Assembly: GCF_017848315.1 (NCBI RefSeq)
Contig: NZ_JAFKEC010000011.1
Span: forward strand, 53,560-117,559
Direction of reading: 5' to 3'
DNA: 64,000 bases
DNA from: Pseudomonas palmensis
GTDB taxonomy: Bacteria > Pseudomonadota > Gammaproteobacteria > Pseudomonadales > Pseudomonadaceae
Numbering within the stretch: position 1 is the stretch's first letter; the number at the start of each line of letters is the position of its first letter. Below are positions 37,320 to 45,757 of this stretch, piece after piece. Position numbers and translations under genes: made by a program. Under the pieces are notes generated by a model that searched no databases, was not told where the DNA came from, and saw only the letters and a list, made by a program, of their open reading frames with translations.

Positions 37320-37329
37320 AATTCAAACC

Positions 37330-38535
37330 TTATAGTTTCGTTGTAGTAGCGACAGCTGCGTAGCTCTCGTACGACTTCATCTGTTTTGCGATCTGCGAGA
37401 TCTTGCTGGCGTAGTCCGGATCGGTTGCATACCCGGCCTTCTGCAGCTCTCGCACAAACTGTTCAGGCTTATCGGCCGCATTTACCGCATCTTTATAGCG
37501 AGCATTGTTTTGCAACAAGCTCACCAGGTCGTGGAAGCTGTCCTGGTAGGAGTCATAGGAACGGAACGCAGCGGTTTCCTTGACGAACTGCCCGTCACGG
37601 AACTCGCTGGTGATCGCACGTGCCTGATCGCCTTTCCAGTTGCCGGTGGCCTTGATGCCGAACAGGTTGTGGCTGCTGCTGCCATCGGCCTGGCGCATCA
37701 CCGATTTGCCCCAGCCGGTTTCCAGGGCGGCCTGTGCCACCAGGTACCGCGGGTCGATGCCGATACGCTTGGCGGCCTGCTCGGCCATCGGCAGCATGGT
37801 GGTGACGAACTCGTCGCTGGAATCGAACGCGCGCTTGGCCGGGGCCAGTGGCGGCTGCGCCACGGCACGTCCGTAGATACGCATCGAGCCCGGCGCGGCA
37901 AAAGTCTGGGCCGGGGCCCAGTCGCCCTTGACCAGCGCATCGGTCATGGCCGTGGTGCGCTGCGGCAACGCGGCGGTATTGGTGGTGGCTGGCGTGCCAT
38001 CTGCCGACGGCACGATACCGGCCAGCAGGCGATCGGTGAGCTTGCCGGGCAATGCCAGGCGCCGCGAATTGAGCGCCGCCATGTCGTTGCGGTGGCTGGT
38101 GCTGGCTGCATCACGAAGTGGCTCGGCCACCTTGGTCGCCCACAGGCTGCGCTGCTGCAGGTCGACCCGCGGGAACGGGCTGCTGGCCGCCGCTGCAGCG
38201 TTGGTGGCCTTCTGCTTGGACAGCTGGCGCATCAGCACATCCTGCAGGCCGATGCCGCCGCCCTCGCGGGACATGCTCACCGCCAGCTGCTGGTCGTACA
38301 TCTGCTGGTACTGCTTGGCGGTTTCGGTATTGAGCGGGTTGTCCTTGGCCAGCACATCGCTGGCCGAGCGCATCGACTTGAGCATCTCGTTGAGGAACAG
38401 CGACTCGAATTCCTGGGCGACCTTGCGCAGGTTGGCGTCGCTGTCGCGATCACCCACCTTGAGCGAGTTGAGGCGGTTGAGGTCGGTGTAGGCACCACTG
38501 TCGGCGGCACTGATGCCGCTTTTAGGCATATCCAT
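37330..38535 (-). CDS. flgJ: FlgJ, rod cap and peptidoglycan hydrolase
   Basis: FlgJ caps the growing rod and its C-terminal glucosaminidase domain cuts peptidoglycan. The 401-aa product has the N-terminal rod-binding domain (about 30-110; VAQEFESLFLNEMLKSMRSAS). A variable linker follows, then the GH73 domain (about 235-395; IDPRYLVAQAALETGWGKSV with the catalytic Glu in ALETGWG). The start at 38535 follows GAGGGG by 8 bases. Confidence 0.97.
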   Translation of the reverse strand: MDMPKSGISAADSGAYTDLNRLNSLKVGDRDSDANLRKVAQEFESLFLNEMLKSMRSASDVLAKDNPLNTETAKQYQQMYDQQLAVSMSREGGGIGLQDVLMRQLSKQKATNAAAAASSPFPRVDLQQRSLWATKVAEPLRDAASTSHRNDMAALNSRRLALPGKLTDRLLAGIVPSADGTPATTNTAALPQRTTAMTDALVKGDWAPAQTFAAPGSMRIYGRAVAQPPLAPAKRAFDSSDEFVTTMLPMAEQAAKRIGIDPRYLVAQAALETGWGKSVMRQADGSSSHNLFGIKATGNWKGDQARAITSEFRDGQFVKETAAFRSYDSYQDSFHDLVSLLQNNARYKDAVNAADKPEQFVRELQKAGYATDPDYASKISQIAKQMKSYESYAAVATTTKL

Positions 38536-38545
38536 GACCAGCCCC

Positions 38546-39655
38546 TCAGATCACGATCAGGTCGGCTTGCAGCGCGCCGGCCTGTTTGAGGGCTTCGAGA
38601 ATCGCCATCAGGTCACCGGGGGCCGCGCCCACCTGGTTGACCGCACGCACGATCTCGTCGAGCGTGGTGCCCGGCCCGAACTTGAACATCGGCTTGGCTT
38701 CCTGCTCGGCGTTGACCCGCGAGCGCGGCACCACCGCCGTCTCGCCATTGGAGAACGGGCCGGGCTGGCTGACGATCGGGTCTTCGGTGATGGTCACGGT
38801 CAGGCTGCCGTGGGTGACCGCCGCTGGCGATACCTTGACGTTCTGGCCGATCACGATGGTACCGGTACGCGAGTTGATGATGACCTTGGCCACTGCCTGG
38901 CCGGGGTCGATCTCGAGATTCTCCAGGATCGACAGGTAGTCGACGCGCTGGCTCGGGTCCAGGGGCGCGGTGACGCGCACCGAGCCACCATCCAGCGCCT
39001 GGGCCACACCCGGGCCGAGCAGTTCGTTGACCTTGTCGACGATACGCTTGGCGGTGGTGAAATCGGGGCGATTGAGGTTAAGGGTGAGGCTGTTGCCCTG
39101 GTTGAAGCCGCTCGGCACCGAGCGCTCTACCGATGCACCGCCCGGAATACGCCCGGCCGATGGCACGTTGACGGTGATCTTGGAACCATCACGGCCCTCG
39201 GCATCGAAGCCGCCCACCACCAGGTTGCCCTGGGCAATGGCGTAGACGTTGCCGTCGATACCCTTGAGCGGGGTCATCAGCAGGCTGCCGCCGCGCAGGC
39301 TCTTGGAGTTGCCGATGGACGACACGGTGATGTCCACCACCTGGCCCGGCTTGGCGAACGCCGGCAGGTCGGCGTGCACCGACACTGCCGCGACGTTTTT
39401 CAGTTGCACGTTGCCCGAGCCCGGCGGCACCTTGATACCGAACTGCGAGAGCATGTTGTTGAAGGTCTGCAGGGTGAACGGGGTCTGGGTAGTCTGGTCG
39501 CCCGTGCCGTTGAGCCCCACCACCAGGCCGTAGCCGATCAACTGGTTGGTACGCACGCCGGAAATGCTGGCGATGTCCTTGAGGCGCTCGGCATGTACGC
39601 CGAACGCGGTGGACAACAGGACAGTCGCGGCAATCAGCTGCTTGATGTTGAACAT
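38546..39655 (-). CDS. flgI: FlgI, flagellar P-ring protein
   Basis: FlgI assembles the periplasmic P-ring. It has a signal peptide ([22 protein letters not shown]) followed by mature [21 protein letters not shown], the highly conserved P-ring start. I choose the second of two close ATGs (39655), which gives 369 aa, the usual length; the ATG at 39661 is also possible. It ends [18 protein letters not shown]. It sits between flgH and flgJ. Confidence 0.97.
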   Translation of the reverse strand: MFNIKQLIAATVLLSTAFGVHAERLKDIASISGVRTNQLIGYGLVVGLNGTGDQTTQTPFTLQTFNNMLSQFGIKVPPGSGNVQLKNVAAVSVHADLPAFAKPGQVVDITVSSIGNSKSLRGGSLLMTPLKGIDGNVYAIAQGNLVVGGFDAEGRDGSKITVNVPSAGRIPGGASVERSVPSGFNQGNSLTLNLNRPDFTTAKRIVDKVNELLGPGVAQALDGGSVRVTAPLDPSQRVDYLSILENLEIDPGQAVAKVIINSRTGTIVIGQNVKVSPAAVTHGSLTVTITEDPIVSQPGPFSNGETAVVPRSRVNAEQEAKPMFKFGPGTTLDEIVRAVNQVGAAPGDLMAILEALKQAGALQADLIVI

Positions 39656-39667
39656 GATCATCCGAAC

Positions 39668-40363
39668 CTAGAAAGGCCAAAGCGGGCTGATGAAGAAGCG
39701 GTCCAGCCAACCGGGCTGGCTGGCATCGGCAAACGAGCCGGTGCCCGAATAGGTGATGCGCGCATCGGCGACCCGGGTCGACGGCACGGTGTTGTCGGTG
39801 GCGATGTCGTCGGCGCGCACCATGCCGGCAATACGCACCAGCTCGTCGCCGGTGTTGAGGGTCATCCACTTCTCGCCGCGTACCGCGATGATGCCGTTGG
39901 GCAGCACGTCGGCCACGGTGACGGTGATCGAACCGGTCAGGGTATTGCCCTGGGCCGCCTTGCTGTCGCCCTTGGTGGCGCGGTCGCCGCTGTAGCCAGC
40001 GCTGAGGCTCAGGTCACCGTCGCCAAACGGATTGTTGGTGTTGACCCCGGCACCGAACAGCGAGGTCAGGCCAAGCTCGGCCTTGCTGTTCTTGGCGATC
40101 TGCGAGTTGGCGTTCTTGCTCGCCTGGGTACGCTCGTTGAGCGTGATGGTGATGATGTCGCCCACCCGGAACGCCTTGCGGTCGCTGTACAGGTTCTGCT
40201 CGAAACCGGCCTGGTAGATGGAGCCGTTGTTGGCCGCTGCAGGCAGGGGTGTACGCGGCAACACAGGCGCGTAGTACGGGTCGTTGGGCTTTGGCGTCGG
40301 CGCGACGCAACCGGCCAGCAACACCACCCCACCCAGGGCGAATACGGACAACAAACGGCTCAT
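39668..40363 (-). CDS. flgH: FlgH, flagellar L-ring lipoprotein
   Basis: FlgH forms the outer-membrane L-ring. The start at 40363 ([12 protein letters not shown], 231 aa) follows GAGG. A lipoprotein signal peptide ends in the lipobox LLAGC, so Cys18 is lipidated. The conserved blocks [42 protein letters not shown] and [18 protein letters not shown] are intact. It is 53 bases downstream of flgG. Confidence 0.98.
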   Translation of the reverse strand: MSRLLSVFALGGVVLLAGCVAPTPKPNDPYYAPVLPRTPLPAAANNGSIYQAGFEQNLYSDRKAFRVGDIITITLNERTQASKNANSQIAKNSKAELGLTSLFGAGVNTNNPFGDGDLSLSAGYSGDRATKGDSKAAQGNTLTGSITVTVADVLPNGIIAVRGEKWMTLNTGDELVRIAGMVRADDIATDNTVPSTRVADARITYSGTGSFADASQPGWLDRFFISPLWPF

Positions 40364-40416
40364 GACTCTGACCTCACGGTGTAACAGGCGCCGCATCAGC
40401 GCCCCTGGGGCTTCAC

Positions 40417-41202
40417 TTACAGGTTCTGGGTAACGAACGAGAGCATCTGGTCGGCGGTGGAAATCACCTTGGAGTTCATCTCGTAGGCACGCTGGGTGGT
40501 GATCATGTTGACCAGCTCTTCCACGGTGCTGACGTTGGAGTTTTCCAAGGTCTGCTGCAGGGTGGTACCGAAGCCGTTCAGGCCCGGCGTGCCGATCTGC
40601 GGCGCACCGCTGGCGGCGGTTTCCAGGAACAGGTTGTTGCCCATGGCCTGCAGGCCGGCCGGGTTGATGAAGTCGGCGGTCTGGATGTTGCCGATGATCT
40701 GCGCGGCCGGGTTGCCGGCGGTGGTGATCGATACGGTGCCGTCCTGGCCCACGGTGAAGGTCTGCGCGTCTGGCGGCACGACCACGGCAGGCTCGAGGGC
40801 GAAACCGTTGGCGGTGACCACCTGGCCATCGGAGTTCAGGTGGAAGGTACCGTCACGGCTGTACGAAACGGTGCCGTCTGGCTGCAGTACCTGGAAGAAG
40901 CCGCGACCGTTGATGGCCATGTCCAGCGGGTTCTCGGTGGTTTGCAGGCTGCCGGTGCTGAAGTTTTTCTGGGTGCCGACGATGCGCACACCAGTACCCA
41001 CCTGCAGACCCGATGGCAGCTCGCTGTCCTGGGTCGACTGTGCACCTGGCTGACGCTTGATCTGGTAGAGCAGGTCCTGGAACTCGGCACGATCACGCTT
41101 GAAGCCGGTGGTCGAGACGTTGGCCAGGTTGTTGGAAATGGTGGTCAGGTTGGTGTCCTGGGCGGACAAACCGGTTTTACTGACCCAAAGAGCCGGAAGC
41201 AT
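40417..41202 (-). CDS. flgG: FlgG, distal rod protein
   Basis: FlgG makes the distal rod. The 261-aa product begins [19 protein letters not shown] with [21 protein letters not shown] and ends [21 protein letters not shown]...[11 protein letters not shown]. All are FlgG signatures. Length is typical. It follows flgF by about 45 bases. Confidence 0.98.
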   Translation of the reverse strand: MLPALWVSKTGLSAQDTNLTTISNNLANVSTTGFKRDRAEFQDLLYQIKRQPGAQSTQDSELPSGLQVGTGVRIVGTQKNFSTGSLQTTENPLDMAINGRGFFQVLQPDGTVSYSRDGTFHLNSDGQVVTANGFALEPAVVVPPDAQTFTVGQDGTVSITTAGNPAAQIIGNIQTADFINPAGLQAMGNNLFLETAASGAPQIGTPGLNGFGTTLQQTLENSNVSTVEELVNMITTQRAYEMNSKVISTADQMLSFVTQNL

Positions 41203-41247
41203 GCTGTTCTCCTCGTGCGCCTGTTTTACGGCGCTACGTCTGTGTAA

Positions 41248-41988
41248 TTAGCCGATTTGCAAAACCCGAGCCATGGCTTCATCGCCTTCCTTGGCCGTGG
41301 TCATCATCTTGACGTGCAGTTCGAATTGACGGGACAGCGCCAGCACCGAGGTCATTTCCTCGACGGCGTTGACGTTGCTGGCTTCCAGGAAACCGGACAC
41401 CACCTGCACGTTGGCATCGGCATCGGCAGGCTGGCCGCTCTTGGTGTGGATCATGCCGTCCAGGCCCTTGTTGAGGGTCTTGACGTCGGGGTTGACCAGC
41501 TTGATGCGATCGACCTCGGCCATCACCCGCGGGCCTTCACCCATGGCGCGAATGCTGATGGTGCCGTCCTGGCCGATCTCGACCTTCTGCTCGGGCGGCA
41601 CGGCAATCGGCCCACCATTGCCCATCACCGGCATGCCGTTGCCCGCGCGCAGCACGCCCAGGGCATCGATGTTGAGGCTGGCGGTACGCACGTAGGCTTC
41701 GCTGCCATCCGGGGCCTGCACGGCGATGAAGCCGTCGCCACCAATGGCGATGTCCAGGTCGCGGCCGGTCTCCTGCATGGCACCGGGGCTGAAATCGGTG
41801 GCAGGACGTTCGGTCATGGCATAGGCACGCGCCGGAAAGCTGTCACCAAACACCGGCATCGAGCGCGCCTGCTCCAGGTCGCGCTGAAAGCCGCTGGTGG
41901 AAATGTTCGCCAGGTTGTTGGCATGCGCCCGTTGCGCCAGTGCGTTCTGGCTGGCACCGGTCATGGCCACGTAAAGCATCTTGTCCAC
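41248..41988 (-). CDS. flgF: FlgF, proximal rod protein
   Basis: FlgF is one of the proximal rod proteins. The 246-aa product starts MDKMLYVAMTGASQNALAQ with NNLANISTSGFQRDLEQAR. It ends VEEMTSVLALSRQFELHVKMMTTAKEGDEAMARVLQIG. It is the first gene of flgF-flgG-flgH-flgI-flgJ-flgK-flgL, with a sigma-54-like promoter upstream. Confidence 0.98.
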   Translation of the reverse strand: MDKMLYVAMTGASQNALAQRAHANNLANISTSGFQRDLEQARSMPVFGDSFPARAYAMTERPATDFSPGAMQETGRDLDIAIGGDGFIAVQAPDGSEAYVRTASLNIDALGVLRAGNGMPVMGNGGPIAVPPEQKVEIGQDGTISIRAMGEGPRVMAEVDRIKLVNPDVKTLNKGLDGMIHTKSGQPADADANVQVVSGFLEASNVNAVEEMTSVLALSRQFELHVKMMTTAKEGDEAMARVLQIG

Positions 41989-42050
41989 AGATCATCCTCC
42001 GCTGCGCTGGCGAACACTTGCCGTTCACCGCTGCTTTGCCGGTCACTCAA

Positions 42051-42064
42051 GCAAGTTTCAAACC
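42051..42064 (-). promoter_or_regulatory. Sigma-54 promoter of flgF
   Basis: The minus strand reads TTGGTTTGAAACTTGC (the GG-N10-GC core starts at its third base). The -24 element is weaker than elsewhere in the window (GGTTT instead of GGCAC). The predicted start is near 42039, with a leader of about 51 bases. Confidence 0.6.
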
Positions 42065-42080
42065 AACTCTGCAAAACAGG

Positions 42081-42092
42081 GGTAAAGCCCCG
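42081..42092 (+). promoter_or_regulatory. Shared 12-bp element upstream of the flgF promoter
   Basis: GGTAAAGCCCCG lies 17 bases upstream of the -24 element of flgF. The same 12-mer occurs at 45499-45510 upstream of flgB. It is flanked by GG and C so that GGGG and CCCC form a short inverted repeat here. I propose it as an enhancer-type site; see findings. Confidence 0.4.
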
Positions 42093-42180
42093 TCAATGCG
42101 GGGGCTGGAGCACAGGCCAGCGCCTGCGCGTGCGATGAACCGTCGAAAATACGGCGCCAGCTTGCCGCTAGCGGCAAACC

Positions 42181-42372
42181 TCAGTTGTCACGGCAAGCGC
42201 CATTGTTGAAAGGCCCGGCAAACCGACGCCAGCCCTCGCCCGGCGAAACCTGCGAACAGACGAGCCGGCCATCGGCCTGGCTTTCCCAGCGATACCAGGC
42301 GGCCATGTCGGCGCCGACCTGCACAGCCACCACCAGCAAGGCGAAGCCCACGATTGCGAGTGCGCACTTCAT
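42181..42372 (-). CDS. Small exported protein of unknown function (63 aa)
   Basis: A 63-aa reading frame starts at 42372 (MKCALAIVGFALLVV) with a good GGAGG site 8-9 bases upstream. The first 22 residues form a signal peptide or membrane anchor (ALAIVGFALLVVAVQVG). The remaining 40 or so contain Trp, two Cys and an aromatic motif (MAAWYRWESQADGRLVCSQ; WRRFAGPFNNGACRDN). The two cysteines could form a disulfide in the periplasm. It lies between flgE and flgF, just after the flgE terminator. I do not recognise the family. Confidence 0.65.
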   Translation of the reverse strand: MKCALAIVGFALLVVAVQVGADMAAWYRWESQADGRLVCSQVSPGEGWRRFAGPFNNGACRDN

Positions 42373-42390
42373 TTCTACTGCCTCCGAAAC

Positions 42391-42420
42391 AACGAACCCC
42401 TTCCGAGAAAGGGGTTCGTC
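42391..42420 (-). terminator. Intrinsic terminator after flgE
   Basis: The minus strand has a perfect 11-bp stem, ACGAACCCCTT / AAGGGGTTCGT, with a 6-base loop, followed by TGTTT. It ends the flgB-flgE operon about 25 bases past the flgE stop. Confidence 0.8.
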
Positions 42421-42444
42421 CATGCTCATTCCATCAGGCGATCA

Positions 42445-43806
42445 TCAGGTCATCTGGATGATGGTCTGCATGATGGTGCTTTCGGTAGAGATGGTCTTGG
42501 AGTTCGCCTGGAAGTTGCTCTGCGCCTTGATCAGCTCGACCAGCTCCATGGTCAGGTTGACGTTGGACGCTTCCAGTGCGTTGGACTCGATCGAACCCAG
42601 GGTACCGGTCTTCGGCGTGTCGATGCCCGGGATGCCCGAGGCGTAGGTCTCTTTCCAGCGGGTACCACCCAGCTGCTCCAGGCCCTGCTCGTTGGCGAAG
42701 CTGGCAATCGCGACCTGGCCGATGGCGCGGGACTGCTGGTTGCTGAAGCTGGCGAACATCACACCGGTGGAGTCGATGCTCAGGCTGGACAGGATGCCGG
42801 TGGCATAGCCGTCCTGCGCCTGGGACATGCGAGCAGTGTCGGTGTTGTACGACGTGGTGCTGGTCATGTTCATACGGATGCCGTCGGCATTGCCGGCCGA
42901 ACCGTTGGACGCCCACTTGTCGGTGGCCTTGTCGTAGGATGCCGGCACCCAGCCTTTCATGGTGAAGTTGTTGTTGACCACGGTGAATTCGGAGCCCGCC
43001 GGGTGACCGGTATTGTCGGCAGTCATGGCCTTGACACTGCCATCAGGATTGAAGCTGATGGTGCCGGACAGTGGCTTGGTGCTGGCAGGGTCGAACGGGT
43101 TGCGACCATCGACCAGCGTGTAGGTGGTCCACTGGTTGTCACCGGTCTTGCGATAGAACTGCTCCATCGTGTGCTCGTTGCCCTGACTGTCGTAGATCTT
43201 GGTCGGGAACGATTTGGTGTAGGTGCTCTCGTCCGAAGGGTCGAACGTCTTGTTGTCCACCAGCACCGGCGGCGTGCTGTCATCCAGTACCTGCAGCGGG
43301 ATCGACGGCGCCGAGGAGTTCAGGTTGATACCCTGATCGATCAGCGTGGTGGTCTTTGGCGCCAGCGCGGAGGTGTCGATCTTCAGGTCGGTCAGCACGC
43401 CCTTGATGATCTTGCCGTTGACGTCGGCCGCGTAACCTTGCAGACGGATACCGTCCGAGGTCACCACGTAGTTGTCCTTGTTGGTCTGGAACGCACCGGA
43501 ACGGGTGTAGCTCAGCGAGCCGTTGTCGCTCAGGACGAAGTAGCCCTGGCCCTGGATACCCATGTCCAGCACGTTGCCGGTGTTGTTGATGTCACCCTGA
43601 CCGAACTGCTGGGAGACTGCAGCCAGACGCACGCCGTTGCCGACGGTCTTGCTGCCCACGCCCAGCTTGCTGGCCGAGTACACATCGGCGAACTCGGCGC
43701 GCGAGGCCTTGAAGCCGGTGGTCGAAACGTTGGCGATGTTGTTGCCGGTGACAGCCAGTTGCTTGTTGGCTGCATAGAGACCGCTAAGGCCGATATTGAA
43801 AGACAT
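42445..43806 (-). CDS. flgE: FlgE, flagellar hook protein
   Basis: FlgE is the hook subunit. The 453-aa product starts MSFNIGLSGLYAANKQLAVTG with [21 protein letters not shown]. It has an extended variable middle and ends VNLTMELVELIKAQSNFQANSKTIS. Length is in the usual range for Pseudomonas FlgE. It starts 31 bases after flgD. Confidence 0.98.
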   Translation of the reverse strand: MSFNIGLSGLYAANKQLAVTGNNIANVSTTGFKASRAEFADVYSASKLGVGSKTVGNGVRLAAVSQQFGQGDINNTGNVLDMGIQGQGYFVLSDNGSLSYTRSGAFQTNKDNYVVTSDGIRLQGYAADVNGKIIKGVLTDLKIDTSALAPKTTTLIDQGINLNSSAPSIPLQVLDDSTPPVLVDNKTFDPSDESTYTKSFPTKIYDSQGNEHTMEQFYRKTGDNQWTTYTLVDGRNPFDPASTKPLSGTISFNPDGSVKAMTADNTGHPAGSEFTVVNNNFTMKGWVPASYDKATDKWASNGSAGNADGIRMNMTSTTSYNTDTARMSQAQDGYATGILSSLSIDSTGVMFASFSNQQSRAIGQVAIASFANEQGLEQLGGTRWKETYASGIPGIDTPKTGTLGSIESNALEASNVNLTMELVELIKAQSNFQANSKTISTESTIMQTIIQMT

Positions 43807-43837
43807 CTTTCCACTCCTTGTGCCGCGTTAGCCGGCT

Positions 43838-44542
43838 CTATATACCGATAGTTTGGACTTTGGACAGCGCAACGCTGCCCAGGCCAGCGAGGTTGAGCAT
43901 CAGCTCGCCGCCGGTCTGACTGATGGTGACGCTGCTGACGGTGGCCGGCAGCAGGGTGTACATCTCGGCCGACTTGCCATCGACGGTGGTCTTGGCCGTG
44001 AAGGTGTAGGTACCCGGGTCGACCTTTTCGCCCTTCTCGTTGGTACCGTCCCAGATGAAGTCGGCATTGCCGGCCTTCTGCTCGCCCAGGTCGATGGTCT
44101 TGATGGTCTTGCCATCCTTGTCGGTGACAGTGACGGTGCCCGAAGTGATCGACTGCGGGACCACCACCTGGCCAGTGAAGCTCTTGGTGGTGTCGACCAC
44201 GGCCTTGTCGGCCTGGGTGATCACCGAGCGACCGACCAGCCCGGAGGCCTGCAGCGCCTGCGAGGAACCCATGGCCCCCGTGATGGCGTTGACCGAATCG
44301 TTCAGCGAGGTGATGCCTTCAAGGCTGGAGAACTGCGCCAGCTGGGCCACGAACTCGCTGTTGTCCTGCGGGTCGAGCGGGTTCTGGTGCTGCATCTGGG
44401 TAACCAGCAGCTGAAGGAACGCGTCCTTGCCCAGGGTCTGGCCGTTGGCGGTCTTGCCGCCCAGGCCGCTTGCCGCGTTCGTATTGCTGGAGTTCTTGAC
44501 GCCGGAATTGGAAATGACGTCGTTCAGGTTTACATCAGCCAT
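43838..44542 (-). CDS. flgD: FlgD, hook cap / hook assembly scaffold
   Basis: FlgD caps the growing hook. The 234-aa product carries the family block LGKDAFLQLLVTQMQHQNPLDPQDNSEFVAQLAQFSSLEG in the first third. A FlgD tudor/Ig-like part follows (GEQKAGNADFIWDGTNEKGEKV). It is in the flgB-flgC-flgD-flgE operon, 15 bases after flgC. Confidence 0.98.
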   Translation of the reverse strand: MADVNLNDVISNSGVKNSSNTNAASGLGGKTANGQTLGKDAFLQLLVTQMQHQNPLDPQDNSEFVAQLAQFSSLEGITSLNDSVNAITGAMGSSQALQASGLVGRSVITQADKAVVDTTKSFTGQVVVPQSITSGTVTVTDKDGKTIKTIDLGEQKAGNADFIWDGTNEKGEKVDPGTYTFTAKTTVDGKSAEMYTLLPATVSSVTISQTGGELMLNLAGLGSVALSKVQTIGI

Positions 44543-44557
44543 AAAAAACGCCCCTTA

Positions 44558-45001
44558 TCACTGACCCAGGGTCAGGACCTTCTGCATCATGGTTTTGGCC
44601 GTGTTCATCAGCTCGGCGTTGGTCTGGAACGAGCGGCTGGCGGAGATCATGTCAGCCATTTCCTCGACCACGTTGACGTTCGGGTAGTAGACGTAGCCGT
44701 CCTTGTTCGCCGCCGGATGGTTGGGCTGATAGCGCGCCTCGAGGTTGCTCTGGTCTTCGACCACACCCAGTACCTGAACGCCCTGCCCGGCTTCGCCCTG
44801 GTCCTGGAACAGCGACTGGCTGACGCCATTCTGGGCCTGCTGGAACGTGGTGGCGAACACCGGGTGGCGGGCACGATAGGTCTGGTCGATGCTCGAGGAA
44901 ACGGTCTCGGCGTTGGCGATGTTGGAGGCAACGGTGTTCAGGCGCGTGGTCTGCGCGCTCATGCCGCTACCGGCAATGTTGAAAACGCTGGCAAGGGACA
45001 T
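44558..45001 (-). CDS. flgC: FlgC, proximal rod protein
   Basis: FlgC is a proximal rod protein. The 147-aa product begins MSLASVFNIAGSGMSAQTTRL with SNIANAETVSSSIDQTYRARHPVF. It ends VVEEMADMISASRSFQTNAELMNTAKTMMQKVL, the FlgC signature. It starts 3 bases after the flgB stop. Confidence 0.98.
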   Translation of the reverse strand: MSLASVFNIAGSGMSAQTTRLNTVASNIANAETVSSSIDQTYRARHPVFATTFQQAQNGVSQSLFQDQGEAGQGVQVLGVVEDQSNLEARYQPNHPAANKDGYVYYPNVNVVEEMADMISASRSFQTNAELMNTAKTMMQKVLTLGQ

Positions 45002-45004
45002 GAC

Positions 45005-45412
45005 TTACTCTCCGCGCAGGGCTGACACCAGCCCTTTGAATTTACTGTTGAGCAACGTGAAGCTGGCCTGGAAACCCACGGCGTTCTCGGCATAGCTGGA
45101 TTGCTCGAGCTGCGCGTCAACGGTGTTCTGGTCGATCGAGGGCTGCATGGGCGTGCGGTACTGCAGGGTTTCGTCACCCATCGCCAGGCCTTGGGCCTCG
45201 ATGTGCCGGGTGTTGGTGCGCTCGAGGGAGAAATGGCCGTTCTTGACCTTGTCGGTCTCGGCCGCCAGCACGGACGAGAAGTCCATGTCGCGCGCCTTGT
45301 AGTTGGGGGTGTCGGCGTTGGCGATGTTGTTGGCCAGCACTTCGGCACGCTGGGCGCGAAAGCCCAGTGCCTTTTCGTGAATGCCAAGCGCTTTGTCGAA
45401 ACTGATGCTCAT
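45005..45412 (-). CDS. flgB: FlgB, proximal rod protein
   Basis: FlgB is the innermost proximal rod protein. The start at 45412 (MSISFDKALGIHEKALGFRAQ, 135 aa) is the usual one; the frame is open upstream but crosses the promoter. The NNIANADTPNYKARDMDFSSVL block is intact. It is the first gene of flgB-flgC-flgD-flgE. Confidence 0.98.
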   Translation of the reverse strand: MSISFDKALGIHEKALGFRAQRAEVLANNIANADTPNYKARDMDFSSVLAAETDKVKNGHFSLERTNTRHIEAQGLAMGDETLQYRTPMQPSIDQNTVDAQLEQSSYAENAVGFQASFTLLNSKFKGLVSALRGE

Positions 45413-45462
45413 GTCGGGGAAACCTTTGAAGGTTGACCGTAGGGTTCGTTGCCGGTGATAGA

Positions 45463-45476
45463 GCAAGTCCCGTGCC
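45463..45476 (-). promoter_or_regulatory. Sigma-54 promoter of flgB
   Basis: The minus strand reads TTTTGGCACGGGACTTGC, with a complete -24 (TTGGCAC) and -12 (CTTGC) pair. The predicted start is near 45451, with a leader of about 39 bases. Confidence 0.85.
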
Positions 45477-45498
45477 AAAACACAAAACCCAGCAAAGC

Positions 45499-45510
45499 CG
45501 GGGCTTTACC
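45499..45510 (-). promoter_or_regulatory. Shared 12-bp element upstream of the flgB promoter
   Basis: On the minus strand this reads GGTAAAGCCCCG, the same 12-mer as at 42081-42092, and lies 22 bases upstream of the flgB -24 element. It overlaps a perfect palindrome, AAAGCC-GG-GGCTTT. The rest of the 345-base gap (45413-45757) holds the flgB promoter, several GGCAA/AAAGCGG-type repeats, a weak -35/-10 pair (TGTCAA, 16 bases, TAAGAT) and the hairpin leader of the autotransporter gene. Confidence 0.4.
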
Positions 45511-45674
45511 GCGCTTGCCAGCCATGGCAATGCCAGAAAAGCGGCAACGGATTTCCGCCAGACACCGGCAAAGCGGCAATTGCCTGGCAGCGGCAACCCC
45601 ACCCTGCGCCCTTTTGGCGTCAAATTTTAATGTCAATTCGCTATCTCTCATCTAAGATCCGTCCCGCTCCGCTA

Positions 45675-45713
45675 CGTGGCATCTGGCTATCACCGCACAG
45701 CCGTCATGCCACG
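45675..45713 (+). promoter_or_regulatory. Structured leader hairpin of the autotransporter gene
   Basis: CGTGGCAT and ATGCCACG form a perfect 8-bp inverted repeat. Inside it GGCT / AGCC extend the stem around a 10-base loop. It lies 45 bases before the GTG start, between the only plausible promoter and the ribosome site. It could be a cis-acting RNA structure or a large operator. Confidence 0.5.
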
Positions 45714-45757
45714 CAGGCAAGCGCCGAATTCAATACGCTGTGTTTAAGGAATAAACC

